DNA of 37,217 bases from Basidiobolus heterosporus B8920 (taxonomy: Eukaryota > Basidiobolomycota > Basidiobolomycetes > Basidiobolales > Basidiobolaceae). The notes under the pieces are model-generated. The model did no database searches. It worked only from the letters and a program-made list of their open reading frames with translations, and was not told the origin of the DNA. This document shows positions 21,101 to 32,500 of this stretch, one piece after another (position 1 is the first letter of the stretch; each line of letters starts with the position of its first letter). A program made the position numbers and the translations under genes. The DNA lies in assembly GCA_000697455.1 (NCBI GenBank), contig JNET01033965.1, forward strand, positions 1 to 37,217, given 5' to 3'.

Positions 21101-23993
21101 CATATTTGTGACTTTAAAGGGGAAGGTGTACGATGTGTCCAATTACATACTATCCCATGGCCCGAATAATAATGCTGGTGACGTACTTGAACTAAAATAC
21201 CTCAACTCTGAAAATGGAAATAATGTTGATTACTCGTTTGGAATACCCATAGAGACCACATGCAGTGGCTTTAATTTTCCGACTGGTTTCGTCCTAGCTA
21301 CAAACTATACCGTAACTCCTTCTATTAGTCCTGAACATAACACCGGGTTACCACAATCTACAGGAGATATGAAAGACAAGTACTGGTTTTACAATACCGC
21401 TCTTCCAAGACTGAAGCAATTTAAAAAGGGCGAAGTGGCCTTCAACTTGACAGCAGTGGCACAGCAGCCAAACTGGAAGATCATCGACGGACGAGTATAC
21501 GACTTGAGTAGATATGTGATAACGGTCAGTGGAAACAGCCTATACGAGTTTATGGACAAAAATGTCTATAAAATATTCCAAGGTTACACCGAGTCAGTCG
21601 ATGTTACGGATTTAATGAATCGTGCTTTTAGTCAAAATGCCACAGCACGCCAAATGACCATGAATTGTCTTAACAATCAATTCTACGTTGGTGTTGTTGA
21701 TACTAGAAAAAGCGTTCAATGTCAATTTGCCTATTGGATCCCGGTTGTGTTTGCTATCCTTCTTTGTGTTGTGATAGTGATCAAATTCTTGGCTGCACTT
21801 CAGTTAACCTCGAAACGTAGACCTGAGGATTTGGACAAATTTGTTATTTGTCAGGTCCCTTGTTATACCGAAGGTGAAGACTCTCTACGTAAGACAATTG
21901 ATTCCTTGGCTGGACTCCAATACGATGACAAGAGAAAGCTGATCTTCCTCATTGCTGATGGTATGATCATCGGAAGTGGAAACGACCGACCTACCCCCAA
22001 GATTGTATGCGATATCCTGGGAGTAGATCCAGATTATGACCCTGAACCGTTCAGTTTCCAGAGTATTGGTGAAGGAAATCAACAGCTCAATATGGCTAAA
22101 GTATACTCAGGCTTGTACGAATTTGAGGGCCATGTAGTTCCATACATCATCGTAGCCAAGGTTGGTAAGCCAAGCGAACGTGCACGCCCAGGCAATCGTG
22201 GTAAGCGTGATTCGCAGATCATTCTCATGAACTTCCTCAACCGAGTCCATTTCGATAGTGAAATGTCCCCCTTGGATCTTGAGATTTACCATCAGATCAA
22301 GAATGTCATCGGAGTAAACCCTGCTTTCTACGAGTACATTTTAATGGTAGATGCCGATACTGAAGTGAAAGCCGACTCTCTCACTCGATTGATTGCTTGT
22401 ATGACACACGACGCCAGAATCATTGGACTGTGCGGTGAAACTCAGCTTGCCAACGAAGAATTCTCATGGACTACCATGATTCAGGTGTACGAGTACTATA
22501 TTTCACATCACCTTTCGAAAGCCTTCGAGAGTCTATTCGGTAGTGTCACATGCTTGCCAGGGTGTTTCTGTATGTACCGAATTCGTACAATCAAGGGCTC
22601 CCCTCTGATCATTAACAATGAGGTAATCATGGATTACTCGGAGAACAATGTAGACACATTGCACAAGAAGAACTTGCTTTCACTAGGCGAAGATCGTTAC
22701 TTGACCACATTGATGTTGAAGCATTTCCCGCAATACAAGATGAAGTTCACCTCAGACGCAACTTGTTATACAGTTGCGCCAGAGAAATGGTCCGTTTTGC
22801 TCTCTCAACGTCGTCGTTGGATTAACTCTACCGTCCACAATTTGTTTGAGTTACTTTTCCTTGCTGATCTTTGCGGGTTCTGCTGCTTCTCTATGCGTTT
22901 TGTCGTATTCCTTGATCTTTTCGGAACCATTGTAATGCCGGCAACTGTCGTGTATCTGATCTACATTATCGTGTCTGCCATTGTGGATCCAAGTAGTTTG
23001 AGTACCGTTGCGTTGATTATGTTCGGTGTTGTATACGGCCTTCAGGCTATTATCTTTATTCTCAAACGTCAATGGCAACATGTTGGTTGGATGATCATCT
23101 ATCTATGTGCTATGCCTCTCTTCTCCTTTGCTATTCCAATCTATGCTTTCTGGCACTTTGATGATTTCTCTTGGGGTAATACTCGTGTGATCGTAGGAGA
23201 CAAAGGTGAAAAGAAAATGATATCCAACGAGGAACCATTTGATCCTAGTGCCATCCCAATGAAGAAGTGGAGCCAATTTGAGCAGGAAGCATGGGAAGCA
23301 GGTTCTAGCACATCAAGAGATCACACATCTAGATCAAGATCCAGAAGTAGATTTGAGGGATCGCAATACAACGGTTCAGAGTATCGCTCACCATCACCTT
23401 ACACCGGCTCCCAACCACTTTATGCTGGCTCCCAAGCACCTTACACTCGTTCCCAATCCCCTTACGCTCGTTCTCAATCGCCCTACCCTGCTTCTCAATA
23501 TGGCGGATCGCAATTGGGTGCTGGTAATTATTATGATAAACAGTCTAGCTATTATCAAAGCCAAGGGTTCCCGGAACAACGCCCGATATCTCATCTCTCA
23601 CCTGCAGCCATGCCAAGCCCCGGCTTCAATGGATCAACACGTAGTAGTTATGGACCAAATGTCGATTCTCGCACTTCACTAGGATATTCTCAATACGGTC
23701 ATGATATGTCACCAGATAGACATTCAGCATCCCCTTATGACTATCCTGCTCAGCAGCTACCAATGGCCATGCCTTCACCCCAGTCTGTTAGTGATATTAC
23801 TGGTGGCGATTACAATCCGACTGATCAGGAGATTCTCAATGAGATTCGTCATATACTATCCACAGCAGACTTGATGACTGTAACCAAGAAACAGGTGCGA
23901 GAACAACTAGCACACGTTTTTGGTGTGGATATGAATTCTCGTAGAGAGTTTATTAACAACTCGATTGAGTTGGTTCTTCAAGGCCAAATTTAA
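18194..23993 (+). CDS. Myosin-motor chitin synthase (class V-like)
   Basis: Polarised-growth chitin synthase of 1913 residues in two exons, 18194-18522 and 18581-23993. Domains in order: myosin motor-like head, about 20-690, with P-loop GSSGSGKTE (111-119), switch I NHNASRYG (about 163-170), a switch II relic LEQFGFQ (385-391) and HFAGTVQYS (about 502-510); a Ser/Gly/Tyr-rich linker; two membrane spans (about 871-935); a cytochrome b5-like fold (from about 945); a further span (about 1157-1180); the GT2 chitin synthase core, about 1190-1525, with DAD at 1367-1369, EDR at 1480-1482 and QRRRW at 1519-1523; a final cluster of membrane spans; a repetitive Ser/Tyr tail; and a DEK_C domain from about 1857 to the end. 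Enzyme: UDP-GlcNAc to chitin at hyphal tips or septa. In switch II the usual Asp (DxxGF) is Glu386, so ATPase activity of the head is doubtful. Confidence 0.96.
18523..18580 (+). other. Intron of the chitin synthase gene
   Basis: GTAAGC donor and TATACAG acceptor, 58 nt. It splits the codon for Ser110 directly before the myosin P-loop. Confidence 0.9.
23397..23498 (+). repeat. 21-bp coding repeat, about five copies (PYxxSQx)
   Basis: Tandem heptapeptides PYTGSQP, LYAGSQA, PYTRSQS, PYARSQS and PYPASQ (residues 1716-1749) in the cytosolic tail of the chitin synthase, between the last membrane span and the DEK_C domain. SQ dipeptides recur every seven residues. Confidence 0.85.
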
Positions 23994-24628
23994 ACCACCA
24001 AAAGTTAGATCCACTTATTCTGACCTCACCACATACAATGAGCAGTCACTAATTCCATACATATTTCAGAGACCGACCATTTTAGTTTTCATCACATTAC
24101 CTTATCCCACAATGTACGTTCTCTAGCCATTCTTTCGTAATACTCACTCTCCATTCCCTGACCTCATATGTTCACCTGTAAAACCTTCCATGTGTTTCTA
24201 TTCGAATTGAGGAACCTCTTCTCAATGCATATCTTATTATATAAAGTTGTGGATATCTCACCATATACCATCAAAATTTCTCCGATGAACCAGAAAAATC
24301 CTCACACTAGTCTTGCCCCTTGTGTCAGAACGTTCCTGGTTCCATCAAAGAGACCCAAAAGGAGAATAGGAGAACGTATGGGGTGGTGCAAAAAGGTGGG
24401 AAGTAATAAAATCTTCAGAAAATGGAGATTTATTATGTGGCTAAGACGAATTCGTGTGAAGAAATGAGAAATCTAATGCCAATCGACAAGCATTTGGTAC
24501 ATGGGTATTGTCTTGGGACATTATTATCATTGGTCTAGTCAAATTTTATCCAATGATGAAGAAGGGAGCCAAGGTTTTCCAGATATCTGGGATTTCGCGG
24601 CTATTGCTGTTGCCACTAGTAGGCGTGT

Positions 24629-24659
24629 ATATACTATATACTATATACTACACTATACA
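24629..24659. repeat. TATAC-type simple repeat
   Basis: Several near-perfect head-to-tail copies of a 7-mer containing ACTATAT, grading into ACTACACTATAC. Confidence 0.65.
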
Positions 24660-25754
24660 ATATGGGTACTTCAGAAACTTAGCATATTACCGAAATCCCC
24701 GAAAAGATGAGTCTGGACCTGGGTGTAGGTCTGGGTCTCGATAGAGGGGAAAGAATACATCAGCTGAGGTGTCACTTTAGGTGAAGATGATTAGGATAAA
24801 GGAGCTCGGCGAGTATTGAAACCCACGAACAAAGAATGTTTTCATGTTCCCATTAGAGCCATAACATAAATAACATAATTGTACATATACAAATGGAGAT
24901 GCAAAATAGGAGGTTCTTGCTTACACACCACAAAGTTACTAATCAATTTTGTGTCCCAAAGAAGGATTCAAATAGGAGTGAATTAACTACTGTTCATCTA
25001 CCATTCGCTCATCGATGAGATTGCTGTTGAATGAAAATCATTGATTAAAAGCAAGTGAAGTGTAATGGATGAACAAGGATAAACTCTTACACATCCACAC
25101 ATCCACTCGTCCACCGGCAACCCTTGCTGCACTAATCATTCTACAGAGTTGCCAAATTCCATTGGTATATTAAATCAGATCGGAATGAGCACACACTTAC
25201 GAGCAATCGGCGTCATTCCGAGAAGTCCCCACCGTCCCCTAGACAATGATTTGAAGTAAGCATCGAAGCTTTAGATTGAAAAGGCTAGTACGTGGATCAA
25301 TAATAAAAAGACCATCAGATCAGGGAATGAACATGCGCATATACTCATTATGCTGATCCATATCTTCACATCCGAATCACCACGTTATAATTCCAAATTG
25401 GCAAGTTTGGTGCTGAAACCCTGTATGTTCACCGAAGGTTCATCTAGAATGGTCAGTGTGTAGGCTGGATTAGGAATTGGGATCTGGGCATCAGCTTGTT
25501 TCGCTCCATGGACTCATTTCGAATAACTGTTCAGTTTGGTTCCTGAATAAAGCTTTGCATTTGGCAAGTGAATCTAAAATGATTCAGGAATTGATTAGCG
25601 GCTTTTTAGATTGGCGGCTGAAATGGATAAGCAATCGTGGCATAGAATCCGTTCATGCAGCTCAGACGCATTGGCTTTGTTGATTGACTTAATCACATCA
25701 ACAATGTCTTACTGAAGGGAGCAGTCTGGGTCGATGTTGACGGGCCTACGATGG

Positions 25755-25780
25755 ATTGATCCACCAGATTGATCCACCAG
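25755..25780. repeat. 13-bp tandem repeat, two copies
   Basis: Two exact copies of ATTGATCCACCAG, non-coding. Confidence 0.85.
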
Positions 25781-25847
25781 ATGGTTAGATTATCCGAGAG
25801 ATTCCAATGCATCTTCTCTGGTGATGGATGACCATCTCAGAACACGA

Positions 25848-25934
25848 CTACCCCAGTCATCAAGCACAATGGCCAACTACCCCAGTCATCAAGCACAATG
25901 GCCAACTACCCCAGTCATCAAGCACAATGGCCAG
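25848..25934. repeat. 29-bp minisatellite, three copies
   Basis: Three head-to-tail 29-bp units starting at 25848, 25877 and 25906. Each begins CTACCCCAGTCATCAAGCAC; units 1 and 2 are identical and unit 3 differs only at its last base. This implies recent amplification. The unit is not a multiple of three and lies in non-coding DNA. Confidence 0.95.
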
Positions 25935-26923
25935 CATGTACTTATCTGTAGAAGCTAGTCATTATTGGATTAGGGATTGAATTGGGTTAGGGTCAGCTCA
26001 GCCACTGATTCTGCTATATGTGATTGGTTGTGTAGAATAAGAATTCTCTCAGCCCTTTATCTACTAGCGAATCAATCATGTTCGCTTCTATTTTATTCAT
26101 ACATCGCATCTGAGAAACAGAAACGCTCATCCTAACCGGTGTAGTCTGTGGCTAGCAACGAGGCCTCAAAAGCACACCCATTTCAGTGTCACTTTGTGAT
26201 TACCGAAGCGGAATGGCTCAAAACAGGTATCTTCAAAATGAATGAATGCGGAGGGCGTAACACACTGTGCACAGAGAAACACATGACTCGGCGGATATTA
26301 TTGTTGCTTACATGTCTAATATAGGCAACTCAATTAGGGGTTGTGGTATGGAAGACAATGAATGAGTTCTCAAAGCTGCTTGATCTTTATAGGACAGACT
26401 AAATTGATCAGCATGCGTTCTTCAACCAGAATGAAAAAGGGGTCACAATGGCGGGCTCGGAATGATTTCATCGCGTCTACGTCGACCTACATTAAACTGT
26501 TCTTTTGACATCAGTCCCCAATCCCCAATCCTCAACTCTTGATCCTTAACCCTGGACTCTCAACCACTGAAGTATGTGGCTTACAGGTCAAGGATGAGCA
26601 AATCTAAACCTGCACCTCCACAGTGCCCATGACGTTCAGCAGTCTCTTCACTTTGAAGTGAATAGTCCGATGTGCTAATAAGGAAGAAATCGATGGAGAT
26701 TTAAGCTGAGATTGAACGAATCAGTAAATAAAAATTAGTGTGACTCTGATTGCCACTTGTAGCACTTTGCTTTGATTGGAGGAATCACTCGGCCGTGCAG
26801 TTGAATCATCGGCTGAACAACTAAGTCCAAGGTATTGTATCCTTCATAAATCGGTTATTAGGGCACCTCAACAGAGTGGCTAAGAAACAGTGAAACCATG
26901 TTGGGAGATGTTGTTGTTAGCAT

Positions 26924-26947
26924 AAGGCAGGAATGAAGGCAGGAATG
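26924..26947. repeat. 12-bp tandem repeat, two copies
   Basis: Two exact copies of AAGGCAGGAATG, just upstream of the cyclin TATA box. Confidence 0.85.
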
Positions 26948-26962
26948 AAGGCCGAAAAAGAA

Positions 26963-26970
26963 TATATAAG
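26963..26970 (+). promoter_or_regulatory. TATA box of the cyclin gene
   Basis: TATATAAG, followed by a GC-rich patch. It lies about 280 bp before the ATG at 27249, which predicts a 5' leader of roughly 250 nt rich in pyrimidines. The same octamer precedes the terpene synthase. Confidence 0.5.
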
Positions 26971-27248
26971 AGCGGGGTGGATTCTAATCATCCTCACCCA
27001 TCAAATCCAATCGACCGGATTTTAAAAAGATCAACTGTACGCTGCACAGTTCACGCTTGACTATTCACGCTCCTTTCGCAAGTTTTTTTCAAGTCTTCCC
27101 CACACATATCGCTTATTTCCATACTTCTACAGAAAGTAGCGCGCTTTTCCTCCATTTATTGCCTGACCTCGTTCCTCCTGGTTTCCTATATATTCTCTGT
27201 CCTCTCTTTCGAGTCCGAAACTTTATCGTCCTTGCTACACAACATAGA

Positions 27249-28250
27249 ATGGTTTGCCCAAAACAAAGTGTTTCCAAGTCGCCATATACCCATCCACGGA
27301 CAAACATGAAAAGACTATCCAACCGTCTCTCATCAGAATACCACTCTGATATTACTTCAAGGCCTGCATTAAGCGCTTCACAACAACAGAAACTACGCAG
27401 TACCCGTCGTGCACCTGTCTCTTCTCGCAACCAAGTGGCCCAAGCCTATGCCTCATTATACCTTCCAGGTTCTACATCCAGACAAAACGAGCTATTTAAG
27501 AAATTATTGACGATTCCTGGTGGATTGCAGTTGAGTTCCCATGTAATCAACAAGACCGCCACTCGAATTCAAGCCCATTGGGAGGGTGACCAATCAGCCG
27601 GTACACATACCAACTCTGAATCAACCTCACAATCGGTCAGAACGGTTCAACTTTCCACTTATATCTCTACAATCCTCACGCGAACATCCCTTTCCCCAGT
27701 GACCAACTCAACTTCCCTATCAGTATTTTCATCGTTTTCCTGCGTTGCACTAGTCCTATCTCTCATTTATGTGGATCGTCTCAAGAAGATGCATCCTGCT
27801 GCCAAAGGTGAAGCTGGTTGTGGGCTTCGTCTTTTCCTAGTTTCTTACATGGTCGCTACGAAGTACATCCAGGCCCACATTAACTCGTTGACCAATTCCA
27901 CAGCACCTTCCTCGACCACACCTCCAACCAAACTCTCACGTGACGAGGAATCCAACTCATCACAATCAGTTGCACCAATTGTTCCGCTTTCATCCCTGAT
28001 CTCTCCCAATGAACACTGGGCGCGTCTTAGTTCCATTTTCTCTACCCCTGAACTTACCCGTATGGAGCTGGAATTCCTGAGCTTCTTACAGTTTGATCTG
28101 TACGTGTCGTATGAGGATTTCAAATACTATTGGAGCATGTACATGGAGATCAACCAGACTGTTCCGGAAGAGAACCCATCCTCAGTCATTGATCATTCAT
28201 TCGGGGGCGAAGAGAATTTGTCTGATGATGCCAGTGTACCAGACATGTAG
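27249..28250 (+). CDS. PCL/PHO80-like cyclin
   Basis: Probable cyclin partner of a Pho85/CDK5-type kinase, controlling phosphate response, morphogenesis or G1 events. Single exon, 333 residues from the first in-frame ATG; the open frame extends 64 codons further up, but only from a TTG. The cyclin box starts near residue 165 (VALVLSLIYVDRLKKMHP), continues through GCGLRLFLVSYMVATKYIQ, and resumes with NEHWARLSSIFSTPELTRME and LEFLSFLQFDLYVSYEDF, the order seen in Pcl-type cyclins. The N-terminal 160 residues are Ser/Arg/Gln-rich and poorly conserved-looking. A 40-odd-residue Ser/Thr/Pro insertion (about 212-255) splits the box between helices. The tail is acidic. Family confident at the cyclin level; the exact subgroup is less so. 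Confidence 0.82.
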   Translation: MVCPKQSVSKSPYTHPRTNMKRLSNRLSSEYHSDITSRPALSASQQQKLRSTRRAPVSSRNQVAQAYASLYLPGSTSRQNELFKKLLTIPGGLQLSSHVINKTATRIQAHWEGDQSAGTHTNSESTSQSVRTVQLSTYISTILTRTSLSPVTNSTSLSVFSSFSCVALVLSLIYVDRLKKMHPAAKGEAGCGLRLFLVSYMVATKYIQAHINSLTNSTAPSSTTPPTKLSRDEESNSSQSVAPIVPLSSLISPNEHWARLSSIFSTPELTRMELEFLSFLQFDLYVSYEDFKYYWSMYMEINQTVPEENPSSVIDHSFGGEENLSDDASVPDM

Positions 28251-29598
28251 ATGAATGCCACCTGGTTCTACTAAGAACTCCACGAAAACCACCCAACCTT
28301 GTAGATTCAGACCTTCAGACCTTCAAACCCTCAAAACGGTTCTCCTCGCTTCACTTTATTGCATGTTAGATAGTCATGTTTACCCACACATTTATTCTAT
28401 TCATAGAATCAAGCTTTTTATTTGTAAAATTAGACGGCATGAAAATTCTCTAGTAGGAGTAACCAAAGTCACTGACCATCCCATTTGTAAAGGTTGATAT
28501 TCCATTTTGTTCATATATAAAGTAGCTTTGGTCGAAATTGATTTATTTGAGGATAGATATCAGGGTCATGTTTGAGGAGATCGTCTTGGTTGTTTCATTG
28601 ATGGTAATGATACTTGCTATGTAATCAAGGTTCTCCTGTTACGCCATCGGCGACTTTTTCTTGACATTAACTAGGTGGACTGGGTGGATTGTGTAAGTGG
28701 ATTGTTTAGTTGATATGTATTTTATTTGAGCAACTATATATATTAGGCGATATTTAACCACGTCAATGAAACACACACCAGATGAATGATTGCAGCACGA
28801 GTTGGATGGTTGTGTATGTGATTGTTGGTTTCACATGTGCAAAAACTTATGAATACTATGACAGGTTACACTTTTGATAGAATACGTATAGATGTGTATA
28901 GTACACATGAAGCTGTGAAAAGAAACCAGGTTAGCCATATTTAGACTAGATGGTGGGAAGACTAGTGTTATGATGGCAACTACAGTAGTTTTATTAGTTA
29001 TCGACTGTTGCACATGCATTCTTCATTCTGGTGTTTCAAGGAGGTGTCATGTTAGGCACACACGAACTATTTGTGCGAGTGAATGTGTTACGGGGATTAG
29101 AGTTGCTACTCCTTAAGTTGACATATTTGAGTACGTTTTAAATTGGTGTTTGTTAATTGGCGTGATTCTGTGCGCTCCAAGAACCTTGTGCCTTACTTGG
29201 ATAAACATATCAAGGAAACTCGCATGCATACATGAACAATATCTTCTCAAAGAATGGCCTGTATATCTAAGAGTTTCCATACCATTGTACGCATTGTATA
29301 TATTAGACACCAACTATTAATACGCGGATTTTACGTTGACTCAGAGAAAAAGGAATCTATTGGTATATATGTTCTTATGGATATACAGTTGATTCTACTT
29401 GAATTTATTATTGGTAAGTTGAGGTGTGAACTCTTTGGTGGGCCGTTGTCAAGATTGATTATGAATCCGTTAAATTCACCAAAAAATTCATTATGGATTT
29501 TTCATACAATTTACTAGAATCGGGGTTACTCTATAATCTGTTACTCTTGAACCAGTAATGAATCTACTTTGGACTGGATGAGTCTAACCCTAGGTCAT
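28251..29598. other. Intergenic between convergent genes
   Basis: About 1.35 kb of AT-rich DNA between the 3' ends of the cyclin (+) and the chromatin remodeler (-). No gene, RNA structure or repeat that I can support. Confidence 0.6.
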
Positions 29599-32500
29599 CT
29601 AGCTTGCTTGGTGTTCCTTCTGAGATGTTTCTAAATGATCTGTATCCTGCGGTGTCTCTCCTTGATCACTTTGGGCATTCGAGTTTGATATTGGTTCATT
29701 GGGGGTGTTGTCACCAGTATCTACGAGTATATTAGTGATGGTAAAGATATTTAGATTATCCGTGAAATTCAACTTACTGCTTTGGGAAGAAGAGACTGCG
29801 GGTGTCTTTTCGGGATTGATTGAATTGTTGTTTGCGGACTGAGTAGGAGATGAGATGTCAGTTGAAGGTGGGTTTGAATCTTCGGTCTGATTACCAAGAA
29901 TTTTTTCACGTTCTTTGCGTAATTCGTGAAGTCTAGCAAGTGATTTGAATAATTCCAATTTTGCATCCAGTATATTGGAATTCAGTTGTTCGGCTTTCGA
30001 GCTTGATTCGTTCGTCGCTTGCTGAACCTCAGCTACAGAGTTAACTGAAGTATTTGGCGAATTGACTGGCTGTTCTACATTGGAACGGTTTTCTGGTAAA
30101 GGTGCGCGCTCTGGTTCAACAGCAACAACTGCTTGCAGTGTATTATCTACCGTAGTCGGATTAACTTCAGGTTTCTTTCCTTGCTGATACAATTGTTGCG
30201 CTGATTGTTGTGGCGATTGCTGCTGTTTCTGTTGCTGACGATAAAACTCCTGCTTCTGTTTTTGTTGTTGTCGTTGCTTTTGCAACAACTGTTGCTGTTG
30301 CTGTTGTTGTAACTGTTGCTGTTGTAGAAGTTGTAATCGTTGTTGTTGCTGCCGCTGTTGCTGCTCTTGCTGCAATAGTAGTTGTTGTTGGTGCTGTTGT
30401 AGTAATTGTTGTTGCTGGAGCTGAGGTCTCTGTTGTTGCTGCTGCAATAATTGTTGTTGTTGCAATAGTTGTTGTTGTTGCAATAGTTGTTGTTGCTGTT
30501 GTTTTTGGAGTTGTTGCTGCTGCTGCAGTAGTTGTTTCTGGTACTGTTTCTGTAACTGCTGCTGGCCCATTTGATTAATGAGGTATTGTTGCAACTGTCT
30601 CAACTGCATTTGCTGGTTTGGACTGTACCTAAGAGCATTCTCTTGGATTTGCTTCTGGATATATTGATGAAGTTGGTGTACCTGATCCTGACGATTTTGA
30701 CCAGTGGATTGATTGCTCTGTATTTGATTCAATAGATATTGCATCTGTCTCAAATGTTTTTGTGAAGGTGTTGAAGACTGAGGCTGTGTCTGGTTAGAGT
30801 GATACTGCTGCATCTGCTGTAGCAAGGCGTGTTGAACTTGATCAGGAAGAGATTGATCTGTCTGCCTCGAACCAAGCTGAGATGCTTGAGGTTGTTGCTG
30901 CATTTGATTTGACTGATACTGCTTTGATTGAGAAGGTCCAGATGGGCTGTTTTTCGTTTGTTTTGGAGTGAGTTGCATCTGATTGTGCTGCATCGATTGC
31001 AGTTGAAGAGGAGTATATTGAGGTGAGAGCTGACTGTAATTAGTCATTCTTTGTTGACTTTTGCTTGTATCAGTCTGATTTATAGAGCCGGCAGTATGCT
31101 GAGGAAATTGAGATATTGATGATTGGAAGCTATTGGCCAGGGCTAAACTAGAAGGTGTATACTGATTGATAGATGCATGAGCTGAGGAGCTAGGTGTCAA
31201 AGTTGTGGATTGAGATGGCTGCGCAAAGCCAGGTGAAATGGTAGAGAATTGCGTATTAGCTGAAGTAAAAGTCCCAGACGGAATAGTAGAGAAAGTATTT
31301 TGAGGAGATAGGTAGGCGGTAGTGGGTGCTCCTGAATAAGGTGGAGGGGCGCTCTTCAGCTGTTGTGGGGATTGACGTGGAGTGGTAGATATTGTTGAAT
31401 CAGGTAGGGAACCACTTTGAGCCTTCTGAGGAGATTGAGAAGCAGCAGTATATGCTGCTGAACCAGGCAGGGCAGCGTCACGAGTCTGTTGAGGAGATAG
31501 ATGAGCAGCAATATATGCTGCTGAACCGGGTAAAGGAGTGCCCTGGGCTTGCTTGGGAGATTGATGTGCAGTAACAGATGCTGTTGAACCAGGCAGAGGA
31601 ACGCTCTGGCCCTGCTGAGGAGACCGATAGGTACCAGATCCCGCTGAACCGGGTAGAGGTGCTCCTTGGGTTTGTTGAGGTGATCTATATGCAGTGGTAG
31701 ATCCAGCTGAGCTAGGTAAAGGAGTACTCTGAGCTTGTTGAGGAGATCGATAGAAAGCATTAGATCCTGTTGGTAATGGAGTGCCTTGAGCCTGTTGGGG
31801 AGATCGGTGAGCGATGGAAGTTGTTGAATTGAGTAACGGAGCACCTTGGGTCTGTTTGGGCGATCCAAAGTTTGCAACATTTGTTGTTGATCCAGGAAGA
31901 GCGGTGTGTCGAGTCTGCTGAGGAGATTTCAAGCTAGTACCAGGCACCACGGAGCTGGATAGTGAAGGAACCTGAGTCAATCGTGGAGAGGAGCCCGGGA
32001 ACGATGTGGGAGAGTTTGATAATGTAGACTGGCCTTGCTGAGGAAGCATACGAGCATTTAATAAAGCGTTCTGGTGATCAGTATATCGCTTCAGTAGAGC
32101 CTGACGAATGGAAGCCAGTCTTGGTGCGTTGGAATAGTCGTATTGACCGCTAGGCTGGGCCGGTAGGGAAGGCTGCTGCATACTGGTAGATGCTGATGGA
32201 GGAAGATAGCTTATAAAATTTTGGTCCTTTGACCAATTAGCCACTGAAGTTGGATTCACTGCCATGGTTGTCGGGATAGGGGGCGCAGCTGAGATTGAAG
32301 TGGGTTTTTGAGCAGGAGTTGGTTTGGTGGAACTTTGCGTAGGCAGTTCCTCATTTTCAATCTCCTCCATGGTTTCGGAATCACTTTCACTAATAACAGT
32401 GCTCTCATAATCGTTGTCATCCTGGCGGTGAACTACTCGAGATTTTTTCTTTGGAGTTTGGTCAAGAGTTGCATCGAGTTGCTCGGAATATCGGATTTTC

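Larger units (their letters stand above)
23994..27248. other. Gene-poor 3.2 kb region before the cyclin gene
   Basis: No open frame here has a recognisable protein; the longest stretches lack ATG starts or codon structure. It contains a TATAC-rich simple repeat (24629-24659), a 13-bp duplication (25755-25780), a 29-bp minisatellite (25848-25934) and a 12-bp duplication (26924-26947). The right end must hold the cyclin promoter and 5' leader. Confidence 0.55.

Noticed and set aside
24168-24467. 99-codon open frame downstream of the chitin synthase
   Set aside because: No recognisable domain; the composition looks like translated AT-rich non-coding DNA in the 3' region.
24553-24744. 63-residue hydrophobic open frame with one possible membrane span
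   Set aside because: The longer form starts only at TTG, it overlaps a TATAC simple repeat that creates the Tyr/Ile-rich stretch, and it resembles no small membrane protein I know.
27057-27248. N-terminal extension of the cyclin frame
   Set aside because: It lacks an ATG; the frame is open from a TTG and lies in the pyrimidine-rich 5' leader between the TATA box and the first ATG.
30210-30578. Open plus-strand frame of Val/Ala repeats
   Set aside because: It is the complement of the CAG/CAA tract of the remodeler tail; the composition follows directly from the antisense repeat.
31356-31880. Leu/Pro/Arg-rich open frame on the same strand as the remodeler tail
   Set aside because: It is another frame of the SPQQ repeat array; repeats without stops in one frame keep other frames open.
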